DNA of 64,000 nucleotides from Nonomuraea sp. SBT364 (GCF_001083785.1 NZ_LAVL01000010.1:52607-116606); one strand, 5' to 3'; counted from the stretch's first letter, positions 38,234-48,215 are shown. Notes: generated from the sequence alone by a model not told the origin. A program made the numbers and translations.

Positions 38234-39109
38234 ATGTGGCGCCTAATCCGACGACGACACGAGGTCGAGGCGGAGATCGCCGGTGAGGCCGCGGCGGCGG
38301 CCGCCGTCGTGGTGCCTCCGGCCGAGCCCGACCTCCAGGCGGCGGCCTTCTTCGACGTCGACAACACGATGATGCGCGGCGCGTCCATCTACCACTTCGC
38401 CAGAGGGCTGGCGACGCGGGGCATGTTCAACACCTCCGACCTGTTCAAGTTCGCCGTCGGGCAGGCCGTCTTCCGGATGCGCGGCAACGAGAACCCCGAG
38501 CACATCGCGGTCGCCCGCGAGACCGCGCTGGCTTTCGTGGCCGGGGCCAAGGTCGACGACGTCGTCCGGCTCGGCGAGGAGATCTACGACGAGGTCATGG
38601 CCGACCGCATCTGGGGCGGCACCAGGGCGCTCGCGCAGAGCCACCTCGACCAGGGGCAGCGCGTGTGGCTGGTGACCGCCACGCCGATCGAGCTGGCCCG
38701 GGTGATCGCCCAGCGGCTGGGCCTGACCGGCGCGCTCGGCACCGTGGCGGAGACCAGCGAGGGCGTCTACACCGGCCGCCTGGTCGGCGACCTGCTGCAC
38801 GGCCCGGCCAAGGCCGAGGCGGTGCGCGCGCTGGCCCGCCGCGAAGGGCTCGACCTGACCCGGTGCACCGCCTACAGCGACTCCGCCAACGACCTGCCGA
38901 TGCTGTCGCTGGTCGGCCAGGCGGTGGCCATCAACCCCGACAGCGAGCTGCGCGAGCACGCCAGGAAGCACGACTGGCCGATCAAGGACTTCCGCACCGG
39001 CCGCAAGGCCACCATGACGGCCCTGCCGATCGCCGCCGGCGTCGGCGCCGTCGCGGGAGGCGTGGCCGCCGGGCTCGCCCTGCGCCGGCACTACCGCGCC
39101 TCCCGCTGA
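38234..39109 (+). CDS. HAD-IB family hydrolase (SerB1-like phosphatase)
   Basis: The 291-residue protein has the three HAD motifs: FFDVDNTMM (nucleophile Asp near residue 41), LVTATP, and a lysine plus [11 protein letters not shown]. It belongs to the subfamily IB proteins related to phosphoserine phosphatase and to the mycobacterial SerB1 group. The last 25 residues include a glycine/alanine-rich hydrophobic segment that may tether it to the membrane. It follows rsbN by 10 bases. Confidence 0.85.
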   Translation: MWRLIRRRHEVEAEIAGEAAAAAAVVVPPAEPDLQAAAFFDVDNTMMRGASIYHFARGLATRGMFNTSDLFKFAVGQAVFRMRGNENPEHIAVARETALAFVAGAKVDDVVRLGEEIYDEVMADRIWGGTRALAQSHLDQGQRVWLVTATPIELARVIAQRLGLTGALGTVAETSEGVYTGRLVGDLLHGPAKAEAVRALARREGLDLTRCTAYSDSANDLPMLSLVGQAVAINPDSELREHARKHDWPIKDFRTGRKATMTALPIAAGVGAVAGGVAAGLALRRHYRASR

Positions 39110-39114
39110 TCCGC

Positions 39115-40116
39115 CTACCGGAGCTGGGCGAACAGCCGGTCGGCCGTCGGCTGGACCCATTGCACCCGGGTCGGGTCGTCCGGGTGGGGGCGCCACGGGA
39201 CCGTGACGATGGACACCTCGGTGTCCCGCACCACGACGGCCAGCTCGATCATCGTCTCCACGTCCAGCTCCGCGTCCGTCCTGATCGTCCGGGCCGCCGT
39301 GGTCAGGAACTCCCGAAGCTTGACGGGGTCGGTCAGCTCGCTCTTCGCCTTCCTCAGCATCGCCATCACGACTCCGTGCTGGCGCTTGATGCGCGCGATG
39401 TCGGAGCCGTCGCCGACGCGGCGCAGCCGCATGTAGCCCATCGCCTGCTCACCCGTGAGCACCTGCCGCCCCGCCGGCAGCCGCAGCTTGGCGGCCTGGT
39501 CGTCCACCGCCGCCGGCAGCTTGACCTCGACGCCGCCGAGCGCGTCCACCAGGGCGGCGAACCCGGCGAAGTCCACCTCGACGGTGTGGTCGACGCGCAC
39601 CTCGGTCAGGCTCTCGACGGTCTTGACCGCGCAGGCCATCCCGCCGGTGTCGTAGGCCGAGTTGATCAGCGCCCGCCGCGCCGGCTCGCCGCCGCACCGC
39701 GGGATCTTGACCATCGAGTCGCGGGGGATGCTGACGGCCTTGACGTTCTTGTGGTCGGCGGACAGGTGCACGAGCATCATCGTGTCGGTGCGCGCCCCGT
39801 TGCGGAAGCGCTCGCTGCCCGCCTGGCTGTCGGTGCCGACCAGCAGCACGTTGAGCGCGCCGGTCACCTTCGCCGGGCGCGGCTCCGCCGGGACGCCGAC
39901 GCCCGCCGTGTCGACCCCGCCGACCAGCAGCGCCGGCACGGCCACCGCGAGCGCGGTGGTCACGGCCACCAGCCCCGCCATCATCCAGCCGAGCCTGCGG
40001 CGCCCCGGCCCGCTCGCCCCGGCCCGCAGCAGCCGCTCGCGCTGCCGGACCAGCGTGGGGGGCGGCTCGTGCTCCAGTTGCCTGCCGAAGTCGCGCAGCG
40101 TCTTCAGGTCGTCCAT
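39115..40116 (-). CDS. LytR-CpsA-Psr (LCP) protein with anti-sigma-like N-terminus
   Basis: The 333-residue protein has a 40-residue cytoplasmic N-terminus (MDDLKTLRDFGRQLE), one membrane helix (about 44-66) and an outside LCP domain with LLVGTDSQAG, ARTDTMMLVHLS and SIPRDSMVKIP. LCP enzymes ligate teichoic acids or other glycopolymers to peptidoglycan. The N-terminus looks like that of the CU044_5270-type partner proteins of ECF sigma factors, which fits the overlapping sigma gene upstream. The ATG at 40116 follows GGGGGAGGAG; a GTG at 40122 overlaps the sigma stop. Confidence 0.8.
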   Translation of the reverse strand: MDDLKTLRDFGRQLEHEPPPTLVRQRERLLRAGASGPGRRRLGWMMAGLVAVTTALAVAVPALLVGGVDTAGVGVPAEPRPAKVTGALNVLLVGTDSQAGSERFRNGARTDTMMLVHLSADHKNVKAVSIPRDSMVKIPRCGGEPARRALINSAYDTGGMACAVKTVESLTEVRVDHTVEVDFAGFAALVDALGGVEVKLPAAVDDQAAKLRLPAGRQVLTGEQAMGYMRLRRVGDGSDIARIKRQHGVVMAMLRKAKSELTDPVKLREFLTTAARTIRTDAELDVETMIELAVVVRDTEVSIVTVPWRPHPDDPTRVQWVQPTADRLFAQLR

Positions 40117-40118
40117 CG

Positions 40119-40703
40119 TCACTCCTCCCCCAGCAGCGGATTGGTGTCGCCGAGCGCCGCGCGGACCTTCCGCCTGCCCCTGTTGAGGCGGGAGCGCACG
40201 GTGCCGATCGGGATGCCGAGCGCCCGCGCGGCCTCCTCGTACGTCAGGTCGCCCCAGGCGATGAGCAGCAGCACGTCGCGGTCCTTGGCGGGCAGCGCGG
40301 CCAGCGCGCTGGCGAGGCCGGGACCGGCCGCCTGCGCGCTCACGCCGGCGGCCACCCGGTCGGCGGGCGACTCCACGTCCCGGTCGGCGGCGACGCGCTG
40401 CAGGGCCCGGTAGCGGGCGGCCTCGGTGCGGTGGTGGCGGGAGATGAGCTTGGTGAGAATGCCGAAGAGCCACGGCCTGGCGTCGGGAAAGCTCAGGTCG
40501 TAGCTCTTGCGGCGGGAGAAGGCCACCAGGAACGTCTCACCGACGATGTCCTCGGCGGGCTCGGGGCCGAGACGCCGGGAGACGTACCGGTAGAGCATGG
40601 CGGAGTAGCGGTCGAACAGATCGGCGAACGCCTCGGGTTCCGTCCAGGAAGCGTTGATCAGCTCGGCGTCCGCACCCCTGACGGCGGCGGGTTGTGTGAT
40701 CAT
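40119..40703 (-). CDS. ECF RNA polymerase sigma factor
   Basis: The 194-residue protein has region 2 (FADLFDRYSAMLYRYVSRRLG, with EDIVGETFLVAF) and region 4 (LPAKDRDVLLLIAWGDLTYEEAARALGIP). ATG at 40703 (MITQPAAVRG) gives the usual ECF length; an upstream GTG at 40766 adds 21 unsupported residues. The stop codon overlaps the start region of the LCP gene, so sigma and LCP protein are made together. Confidence 0.88.
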   Translation of the reverse strand: MITQPAAVRGADAELINASWTEPEAFADLFDRYSAMLYRYVSRRLGPEPAEDIVGETFLVAFSRRKSYDLSFPDARPWLFGILTKLISRHHRTEAARYRALQRVAADRDVESPADRVAAGVSAQAAGPGLASALAALPAKDRDVLLLIAWGDLTYEEAARALGIPIGTVRSRLNRGRRKVRAALGDTNPLLGEE

Positions 40704-40776
40704 CTCCGCCCTTCTGCGCGGGAATCGGTCGAAGATATCTCGCCACAACCCGCCGCCAGGGTTCACGCGGCCGGGA

Positions 40777-41571
40777 TCACAGCTCCTTGAGGAAGCCGCC
40801 GTCGACGGCGAAGTCGGCGCCCGTGGTGCTGGCGGAGCGCGGCGAGGCCAGCAGCGCCACCGCGTCGGCGACCTCCTGCGGGTGCACCAGGCGGCCGGTG
40901 ACCAGGCGCATCATCTCGGGCGCCGCCTTGGTGATCACGCTGCCCTTGTCGGCGCCGACGAACCCGGCGATGACGTCGGCGGCGCCGCCGTCCTTGGTCC
41001 ACCAGTCGGTCAGCACCGGGCCGGGCGAGACGGTGTTCACCCGGACGCCCTGCGGCCCGTACTCCTCCGAGAGCGCCTTGCTCACGTGGTTCATGGCCGA
41101 CTTGGCGGCGCCGTAGTCGACGTTCATCGCGCCGGGCTGCCGGGCGGAGCCGGAGGAGACGTTGACGATGGCGCCGCCGCCGCGCTCCAGCATGACCGGC
41201 AGCGCGGCGCGGATCATGCGGACGGCCGCGAACAGGTTGAACTCGAACATCGCCAGCCAGTCGCCGTCGTCCGGCGTCAGGAAGCCGACGCGCGGCAGCG
41301 ACACGCCGGGCGGCGGCCCGCCGGCGTTGTTGACCAGGATGTCCACGCCGCCGAACTGCTCGACGGCCCGCGCCACGACCTCGGCGGGAGCGGCCGGGTC
41401 CATCAGGTCGACGGGAACGTGCACGGCGTTGCCGGGCAGCGCGTCGCCGCGGGTGCGGGAGACGGCCACGACGTGCGCCCCCTCCTCGGCCAGGGTGTGG
41501 GCCACGGCCAGGCCGATGCCCTTGGTGGCGCCCGTGACGACGGCGACGCGGCCGGAAAGCTGCAGATCCAT
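40777..41571 (-). CDS. Short-chain dehydrogenase/reductase
   Basis: The 264-residue Rossmann-fold oxidoreductase has the cofactor motif TGATKGIG, the NNAGG motif, and the catalytic YGAAK following a conserved serine in VSSGSA. The C-terminus TTGADFAVDGGFL is typical. Substrate is unknown. It is preceded by a 30-base palindrome (41584-41613) and an AAGGGA ribosome-binding site. Confidence 0.88.
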   Translation of the reverse strand: MDLQLSGRVAVVTGATKGIGLAVAHTLAEEGAHVVAVSRTRGDALPGNAVHVPVDLMDPAAPAEVVARAVEQFGGVDILVNNAGGPPPGVSLPRVGFLTPDDGDWLAMFEFNLFAAVRMIRAALPVMLERGGGAIVNVSSGSARQPGAMNVDYGAAKSAMNHVSKALSEEYGPQGVRVNTVSPGPVLTDWWTKDGGAADVIAGFVGADKGSVITKAAPEMMRLVTGRLVHPQEVADAVALLASPRSASTTGADFAVDGGFLKEL

Positions 41572-41583
41572 GAGAGGTCCCTT

Positions 41584-41613
41584 CGGTGTTCTCTATCGGG
41601 GGTAAGAACACCG
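41584..41613. promoter_or_regulatory. Inverted repeat in front of the SDR gene
   Basis: A perfect 9-bp inverted repeat CGGTGTTCT / AGAACACCG with a 12-base spacer ends 12 bases before the SDR start. The spacing suits a dimeric repressor operator; a hairpin at the end of the acyltransferase transcript is the alternative. Confidence 0.5.
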
Positions 41614-41649
41614 GCCGGGCCGGAACGGTTGCGCTCTCTACGGCGACTT

Positions 41650-42485
<836 letters not shown>

Positions 42486-42489
<4 letters not shown>

Positions 42490-43481
42490 GTGCGCCCACC
42501 TCCGAGCGGCCGCAGCCCGCGCGAGCGCAGGAAGTCGTCGAACGCCGCCCCGGTGCTGAACTTGGGCTTCCAGCCCAGCTCGGCCTCCAGGTCGCCGATG
42601 TCGACGGCCCGCCCGTGGCTCATCAGCCGCAGTTGCTCGGGCGAGTAGTCGACCAGCCCGGCCCGGCGCACCGCGGTGCCCAGGAGCCGGAAGGCGGGCG
42701 ACGGCAGGGGCAGCGAGAGCCGCCCGGCCCGGCGCACGCACTGCGACAGCAGCAACACGCCCGCCCCGGCCACGTTGTACGTGCCGGGGTGATCTTCGGT
42801 CGCCATCCGGCGCAGCACCTCGACCGCGTCGTCCTCGTGGACGAACTGCAGCCGCGGGTCGAAGCCGAACACGGTCGGCAGCACCGGCTGGGTGAAGTAG
42901 CGGGTGAGCGGCGAGTCGACGCCCGACCCCATGAAGTTGGCGAAGCGCAGCAGCGAAACGGTGACGTCGGGACGGCGGCGCGCGAAACCCCGCACGTAAC
43001 CCTCGACCTCGACCGCGTCCTTCGCATAACCGTGGCTGGGGCCGTCGGGCGGCTCCAGGTCCTCGGTGAAGACCGCCGGGTCCCTGGGAGAGGAACCGTA
43101 GACGGCCGTGGTGGAGCGGACGACCACGCGGCGCACCGTCGCCGACCGCTGGCAGGCGCCGAGCAACTGCATGGTGCCTATGACGTTGTGCTCTTTCATG
43201 GCCGCCCGGCCGGTGCTCCGCGAGGGAGCGCTCACCAGGCTCATGTGCACAACGGTGTCGATGTCGGCGGCCGCGATCACCTGAGCGATGTCGGGGCTGC
43301 GCAGATCGACCCGGACGAACTCGGTCCGGCCGAGTGTGACGCCGCCGCCTCGGGTCAGCGAGGGGGGCGGCACGGTGTCCACTCCGATGACGCGGCTGAT
43401 GTCCGGGTCCGCCGCGAGAACACTCGCCACCCGGGCGCCGATGTGGCGCGAGACCCCGGTGACGAGCACGGTGTGGGTCAT
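42486..43481 (-). CDS. NAD-dependent epimerase/dehydratase family protein
   Basis: The 331-residue extended-SDR protein has VLVTGVSRHIGARVA at its N-terminus, where the usual third glycine position is Arg-His-Ile-Gly, and YAKDAVEVEGYV as the YxxxK region. It is usually annotated as a nucleotide-sugar epimerase, but the substrate is not known. It sits between bS22 and the acyltransferase in an order also found in mycobacteria. Confidence 0.85.
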
Positions 43482-43503
43482 CAGCGCCTCGCAGCTGCGT
43501 CGT

Positions 43504-43602
43504 CTACTTCTTGTTACGCCGCTGGATGCGCGTCTTTTTGAGCAGCTTGCGGTGCTTCTTCTTGGCCATCCGCTTGCGGCGCTTCTTGATCACAGAGCCC
43601 AC
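43504..43602 (-). CDS. 30S ribosomal protein bS22
   Basis: A 32-codon gene reading MGSVIKKRRKRMAKKKHR and ending RIQRRNKK. This is the AURKAIP1/COX24-like protein seen as bS22 in actinobacterial ribosomes, where it sits near the decoding centre. Nineteen of its residues are Lys or Arg. The start is GTG with a GGGGG ribosome-binding site. It lies 22 bases upstream of the epimerase gene. Confidence 0.93.
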   Translation of the reverse strand: MGSVIKKRRKRMAKKKHRKLLKKTRIQRRNKK

Positions 43603-43668
43603 GGGACCCCCAGGTACTGATAGCAAGTCTGAATCGATGTGCGAGCGCACACCGGGTGACAGACTACC

Positions 43669-43731
43669 GGCGATCGGCGGTGGATCGCCCCTCGGGGGTG
43701 AGGGCCCGGCCCCGCAACCGGCGACCGGGCC
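43669..43731. terminator. Two GC-rich hairpins between the HTH gene and bS22
   Basis: Stems GGCGATC / GATCGCC (43669-43689, 7-base loop) and GGCCCGG / CCGGGCC (43703-43731) lie downstream of the HTH gene on the minus strand. They may terminate it, leaving bS22 with its own promoter. Confidence 0.45.
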
Positions 43732-43780
43732 TCTCCCGCGACCGTATTCACGGCACGCCCGGCGCGCCGCTACGCCTGTC

Positions 43781-43984
43781 TCACCCTGCTTCGATGTAGG
43801 CTTCGCGAAGATAATCGTGCACCGCCTGCTCGGGCACTCTGAACGAGCGGCCGACCCGGATGGCCGGCAACTCCCCTGAGTGCACCAGCCGGTAGACGGT
43901 CATCTTCGACACTCGCATGACCGTGGCCACCTCGGCCACCGTCAGGAACTTCACCTCGCTGAGAGGTCTTTCGCCTGCAGCCAT
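43781..43984 (-). CDS. Excisionase-type helix-turn-helix DNA-binding protein
   Basis: The 67-residue protein is one MerR/excisionase-type winged helix: FLTVAEVATVMRVSKMTVYR followed by LVHSGELPAIRVGRSFRV. It is related in fold to BldC but is a different subgroup, matching the small HTH protein next to bS22 in mycobacteria (Rv0500A). ATG at 43984 has a GGAAGAGG ribosome-binding site; an ATG at 44032 would add 16 residues. Target genes are unknown. Confidence 0.85.
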   Translation of the reverse strand: MAAGERPLSEVKFLTVAEVATVMRVSKMTVYRLVHSGELPAIRVGRSFRVPEQAVHDYLREAYIEAG

Positions 43985-44295
43985 CGGACGCCTCTTCCGC
44001 ACGTGTTTCCGGGTTATCCCCACTGGTGCCATTGCTCACGCACGTGTACTGCCGTCAGCGTAAGTCGGGACTCCGAGCACGCAAACCCCCTAGTTTCTCA
44101 GTTCCCGAAGCCGTCTGTCAGCCGAACCCGTAAAGTCGCTGGCCAGCCATCGCACCGAGCACCTCAATCGGACTTGGAACTGTCCAATTTGTCACCTATA
44201 AGAGTCGCCCAGGCCTCATCAAAAGTTGGCAAAGGGACGGCGAGCCTCTGGGAATGCAGGCGCGAAAAGACGGTATGGGGATGACCGTTTTCGAC
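43985..44295. other. Intergenic region with a candidate plus-strand promoter
   Basis: No protein gene is supported in these 311 bases. TTGGAA (44174-44179) and TATAAG (44197-44202) with a 17-base spacer form a good sigma-70-like promoter reading right, toward the antisense strand of the next gene. TTGGA-ACTG-TCCAA overlaps its -35 box. Near 44265-44295 an imperfect hairpin (CGGT / ACCG flanked by AAAA / TTTT) may end the phosphatase-family gene. The HTH gene promoter must also lie here. Confidence 0.4.
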
Positions 44296-45078
44296 TCATA
44301 GGGCTCGTGAGACTCGAGTGACGAGACGTTCGGTCAACGGCGCGTAGTAGCGCGGTAGCACATTGTCGTCAAGCGGCACCACCACATCGATCTTGCCCTC
44401 GGCCTCTCCGGCGAAGAGCCCGGGATCGTTGCTGTCGGCGAAAGCCACAGTAGGCACTCCCGCCTCTCCCGCTGCCCCTGCCCACCCGTGGTCGGCGATA
44501 ACCAGGTCGGGCCGATCCTCGCCGAGCTCGGCCAGCATGTGCTCCATCGGCGCGGCGTCGTGGGTGTGCACGAAGGCGCCCTTGTCGTCGAGCATCGCCA
44601 CGTCGCCCAGATAGCGGATGCGGCGCGGCCGCCCGAACCCGGACCCGGAGTACGTCCAGCCCTCGGCGGGCGCCAGCAGCACGGCGCCGCGCTCGGCGGC
44701 GAGCCTGGCCAGCGGCAGGTGCACGGCGAGCAGCCCGGTCGGATGCCCGGTGGCGAACAGCACCCGGGGGCTCTCCTGCGAGAGCGTCGCGGCGATGCGG
44801 TCGGCCATGGCGTCGAGGGCGTCGATGGTCCGCTCGGGGTCGATCGTGTCCTGGCCCCAGCGGTGCCCGGGGTCCGCGACCACGCCCGCGGCCTTGGCCA
44901 TCAGGGCGAGCACGTCGCGGTACGTCCACGGCTGTTCGAGGGTCAGCCCCAGCATGTAATAGGGGTCGCGGTTGGCGAGCGAGCTGTAGTGATCGAGGTT
45001 GTTCTCGCGCGGGGTCGCGACGTCGCCGGCGATGCGGCTCTTGATCAGGTGCTCGCGGAGTTCGTCGCGGGTCAGCAC
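44296..45078 (-). CDS. Phosphatase-family protein of unknown substrate
   Basis: The 260-residue protein matches a family usually named only phosphatase in actinomycete genomes. Recognisable segments are DPGHRWGQDTIDPERTIDAL, VLFATGHPTGLL and LVIADHGWAGAAGEAGVPT, ending with DVVVPLDDNVLPRYYAPLT. I see no classic catalytic signature beyond conserved Asp and His residues, so activity is unproven. It lies just downstream of the deacetylase gene on the same strand. Confidence 0.7.
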   Translation of the reverse strand: MLTRDELREHLIKSRIAGDVATPRENNLDHYSSLANRDPYYMLGLTLEQPWTYRDVLALMAKAAGVVADPGHRWGQDTIDPERTIDALDAMADRIAATLSQESPRVLFATGHPTGLLAVHLPLARLAAERGAVLLAPAEGWTYSGSGFGRPRRIRYLGDVAMLDDKGAFVHTHDAAPMEHMLAELGEDRPDLVIADHGWAGAAGEAGVPTVAFADSNDPGLFAGEAEGKIDVVVPLDDNVLPRYYAPLTERLVTRVSRAL

Positions 45079-45087
45079 TGCGTGTCC

Positions 45088-46251
45088 TTAAGGCATCGGG
45101 TCGAGGCCGTGCAGGGGGAAAACCGCGTGCCGGGTCGCCATGACCGCACGGTCGATGGGGTCCGCTGGGTCATAACCATGGGCGATATCCTGAAATTCCG
45201 GGTTTCGGCCGTCTGTCATGGTGAGCGGGGCCGTCTCCCCCGTACGTTCCCGCACGAACCGTTGCCAGGCCTCACCGGTCGGGGTGGAGGGGGCGAGCGG
45301 GTGGCCGGACAGCTCCGCGATCAGGTGCGTCCAGGCCCGGGGCACCACCTGGACCAGCTCGTAGCCGCCGCCGCCGGTGGCGATCCAGCGGCCGCCGGCC
45401 GTCTCGTGCGCCAGCCGGTGCAGCGCCTCGTAGGCGGTCCGCTGGCCGTCGAGGCTGAGCATCAGGTGGGCGAGCGGGTCGAGGGCGTGGCTGTCGCAGC
45501 CGTGCTGGGTCACCAGGATCTCCGGCCGGAACTCGCGCAGCAGCGGCGGCACCACCGCGTGGAAGGCCCGCAGCCAGCCGGAGTCGCCGCACCCGGCGGG
45601 CAGCGCCACGTTGACCGAGGTGCCCCCGGCACCGGTCTCGCCCGGCCCGCCGGTGCCGGGGAACAGCGTGAGCGGGCTCTCGTGCAGGCTGATCGTCAGC
45701 ACCCGGGGATCGTCGTAGAAGGCCGCCTGCACCCCGTCGCCGTGGTGCACGTCGACGTCCACGTACGCGACCCGCCGCGCGCCCTGCCGCAGCAGCCAGG
45801 CGATCGCCAGCGCCGGGTCGTTGTAGACGCAGAAGCCGCTGGCCGCCCCCGGCATCGCGTGGTGCAGCCCGCCGGCGACGTTGACCGCGTGCTCCGCGGC
45901 GCCCTCCCAGACGGCGCGGGCGGCGGCCAGCGAGGCGCCCGCGATCAGCGCCGAGGCCTCGTGCACGCCCGCGAACGCCGGGTTGTCGGTGGTGCCGAGC
46001 CCGATGGACAGATCGGGCGCCCCGGCCACGGAGACCCGCCTGACCGCCTCGACGTAACCCGGATCGTGCACCAGCGCCAGCTCGTCGTCCGTGGCAGGCT
46101 CGCAGCCGGCCACCTCCACCTTGTCGAGCACCCCGAGCGACCTGGCCAGCTCCATGGTGAGCGCCACCCGGACGGGAGCCAGTGGATGACCCGGGCCGAA
46201 GTCGTAGGAGGTGAGGGCGTCGTCCCAGATGACCCGTGCCGACTGGCTCAT
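45088..46251 (-). CDS. AcuC-type histone-deacetylase family protein
   Basis: The 387-residue protein has the zinc-dependent deacetylase core: GGLHHAMPG (catalytic histidines), VDVDVHHGDGVQ (zinc Asp and His), and QHGCDSHALDPL (third zinc ligand region), plus GGGGYELVQVVPRAW. AcuC proteins deacetylate acyl-CoA synthetases in known cases. The start is ATG; the downstream phosphatase-family gene follows by 9 bases. Confidence 0.9.
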   Translation of the reverse strand: MSQSARVIWDDALTSYDFGPGHPLAPVRVALTMELARSLGVLDKVEVAGCEPATDDELALVHDPGYVEAVRRVSVAGAPDLSIGLGTTDNPAFAGVHEASALIAGASLAAARAVWEGAAEHAVNVAGGLHHAMPGAASGFCVYNDPALAIAWLLRQGARRVAYVDVDVHHGDGVQAAFYDDPRVLTISLHESPLTLFPGTGGPGETGAGGTSVNVALPAGCGDSGWLRAFHAVVPPLLREFRPEILVTQHGCDSHALDPLAHLMLSLDGQRTAYEALHRLAHETAGGRWIATGGGGYELVQVVPRAWTHLIAELSGHPLAPSTPTGEAWQRFVRERTGETAPLTMTDGRNPEFQDIAHGYDPADPIDRAVMATRHAVFPLHGLDPMP

Positions 46252-46360
46252 GCATGCTCCCGTTTCCCGCGCCTTGAGGTGACGTTACCGCAGCGTCAAC
46301 GGCAGCCGTCCAGCCGGATCGCCCAGCCGTGCGGAGGTTTCGTGACGTAATCTCCATCAC

Positions 46361-47500
46361 ATGCGCTTGATGCGACCCGTTCAGGCCGCATGGCGATTCT
46401 CCCGGCGCCCGCGGGTCTTCGACATCACCCTCGTGCTCCTGCTCGTCGTGGTCGCGCTGATCGGCGCGACGGCCAACCTGACCCAGGGCCGGGCTGTCTT
46501 CTTCTCCGTCATCCTGCTGGCGAGCGCGCTGCCGCTGCTGATGCGGCGCAGCCGCCCGCTGCTCGTGGCCGCGCTGGTGCTGACCGTGGATCTCACCGGG
46601 GCGATCAGCCGCCTGGGGCCGTCCGGCAGCGTGGTCACGATGATCGCCTTCTACGGCGTGGGACGCTACGCCGGCGGGCGGACGGCCGCCGGCGCGACCG
46701 CCGTGGGCGCGATCCTGTACGGGACCGCGCTGGAGGTCTCGGCCCGGATGGATCCCGGCCCCGACGCCCTGGGGCTCTGGCTGGCGGGCGCGTACGTCGT
46801 GGCCATCCCGGCGGCGCTGGGGCAGCTCGTACGCGTCCGGGCGGAGCTGAGGGAGCGCGCGCAGCAGGAGGCGGCCGACAGCGCGGTGCGGGCCGAGCGG
46901 CGGCGGATCGCCCGCGAGCTGCACGACGTCGTCTCCCACCACCTGAGCGTCATCAACGCCCTGGTGGGCGGCGCCCGGGCCACGCTGCCGCCGGGCCAGG
47001 AGGTGACCCGCGAGGCGCTGTCCGGCGCCGAGCAGAGCGCCCGCCAGGCGCTGTCGGAGATGCGCCAGCTCCTCGACGTGCTGCGGGCCGACGACGGCGG
47101 CGGCGCCGACGCCGCGACCGGGGTGGGCGCCGCCCGGCTGCCCGCGCTGGTCGAGGAGGTCAGGACCGCCGGGCTGCCCGCCAGCCTGATCGTGACCGGC
47201 GAGCCCGTCCCGCTGCCCACGACCGTCGACCACGCCGTCTACCGGATCGTCCAGGAGGCGCTGACCAACACCCGCAAGCACGCGGAGGGCGCGCGGGCCA
47301 GCATCCGGCTGGTCTACGATCCAACGGCGATCGAGGTCGAGGTGCTCGACGACGGCACACCCAAGCACCCGGTGGCGGCGGGGTTCGGGCTCGGCGGCAT
47401 GGCCGAGCGGGTAGCCCTGTGCGGAGGGCAGTTATGGACGGGTCCCCGACTGGGCGGCGGTTTCCGCGTGCACGCGCGCATCCCCCTGGAGAAAAAGTGA
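46361..47500 (+). CDS. Sensor histidine kinase (NarL/LiaS type)
   Basis: The 379-residue protein has several membrane helices in residues 20-165, a HisKA_3 domain with RRRIARELHDVVSHHLSV (phospho-acceptor near His188), and a C-terminal ATP-binding domain with VDHAVYRIVQEALTNTRKHA and GFGLGGMAERV. No external sensor domain is apparent, as in intramembrane-sensing kinases. No ribosome-binding site stands close to the ATG, so a leaderless transcript is possible. Its stop overlaps the response regulator start. Confidence 0.92.
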   Translation: MRLMRPVQAAWRFSRRPRVFDITLVLLLVVVALIGATANLTQGRAVFFSVILLASALPLLMRRSRPLLVAALVLTVDLTGAISRLGPSGSVVTMIAFYGVGRYAGGRTAAGATAVGAILYGTALEVSARMDPGPDALGLWLAGAYVVAIPAALGQLVRVRAELRERAQQEAADSAVRAERRRIARELHDVVSHHLSVINALVGGARATLPPGQEVTREALSGAEQSARQALSEMRQLLDVLRADDGGGADAATGVGAARLPALVEEVRTAGLPASLIVTGEPVPLPTTVDHAVYRIVQEALTNTRKHAEGARASIRLVYDPTAIEVEVLDDGTPKHPVAAGFGLGGMAERVALCGGQLWTGPRLGGGFRVHARIPLEKK

Positions 47501-48165
47501 TCTCGGTGTTGCTGGTGGACGACCACGCGCTGGTGCGCAAGGGCTTCCGGCTGATGCTCGACGCGCAGCCCGACCTGACGGTGGTGGGCGAGGCCGCCGA
47601 CGGGGACGAGGCGGTGGACCTCGCCGCCCGGCTCAGGCCCGACGTGGTGCTGATGGACCTGCACATGCCGGGCCTCGACGGCGTACGCGCCACCGAGCGG
47701 ATCACCGGCCGTCTGCCGGGCGTGCGGGTGCTCGCGCTGAGCACGTTCGACCTGGACGAGAACGTGGTGGCCGCGTTGCGGGCGGGCGCCGACGGGTTCC
47801 TGCCGAAGGACGTCTCCCCCGAGGAGCTGGTCGAGGGCGTACGGGTCGTGTACCGGGGGGAGGCGGCCGTGGCCCCCCGGCTGCTCACCCGCCTGATCGG
47901 CACCTACGTGCGGGCGCCACGGCGGCAGCGGCACGCGCCGCCCCTGCACCGGGCCGGGCTGGCCGGGCTGACCGACCGGGAGCGGGAGATCCTGGTGCTG
48001 ATCGCGCGCGGGCACTCCAACGCGGAGATCGCCGCCGAGCTGGGCGTCTCGCCCTCGACCGTGAAGAACCACGTGACGAGCGTGTTCGCCAAGATCGGCG
48101 CCAGGGACCGGGCGCAGGCCGTGATCGCCGCCTACGAGGCGGGCCTGATCAACCCAGGAGAGTAG
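47497..48165 (+). CDS. NarL-family response regulator
   Basis: The 222-residue protein has a receiver domain with the phosphorylated Asp54 in VVLMDLHMPG and the conserved Lys in FLPKDVSP, followed by a LuxR-type HTH (LTDREREILVLIARGHSNAE). The GTG start overlaps the kinase stop (GTGA). The ABC exporter genes 79 bases downstream are likely targets, an arrangement common for antimicrobial-peptide stress systems. Confidence 0.94.
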   Translation: MISVLLVDDHALVRKGFRLMLDAQPDLTVVGEAADGDEAVDLAARLRPDVVLMDLHMPGLDGVRATERITGRLPGVRVLALSTFDLDENVVAALRAGADGFLPKDVSPEELVEGVRVVYRGEAAVAPRLLTRLIGTYVRAPRRQRHAPPLHRAGLAGLTDREREILVLIARGHSNAEIAAELGVSPSTVKNHVTSVFAKIGARDRAQAVIAAYEAGLINPGE

Positions 48166-48215
48166 GACCACGGTACTACCGGGCCGCCGGCGAACGGTCC
48201 CGCAGCAGGAAGAGA

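Noticed and set aside
44254..44301. 15-residue plus-strand ORF (MQARKDGMGMTVFDS) after the orphan promoter
   Set aside because: No ribosome-binding site, overlaps the end of the phosphatase-family gene, and too short to judge alone.
46252..46360. Operator in the AcuC-kinase divergent gap (TGACG / CGTCA)
   Set aside because: Only 5-bp arms, expected by chance in GC-rich DNA.
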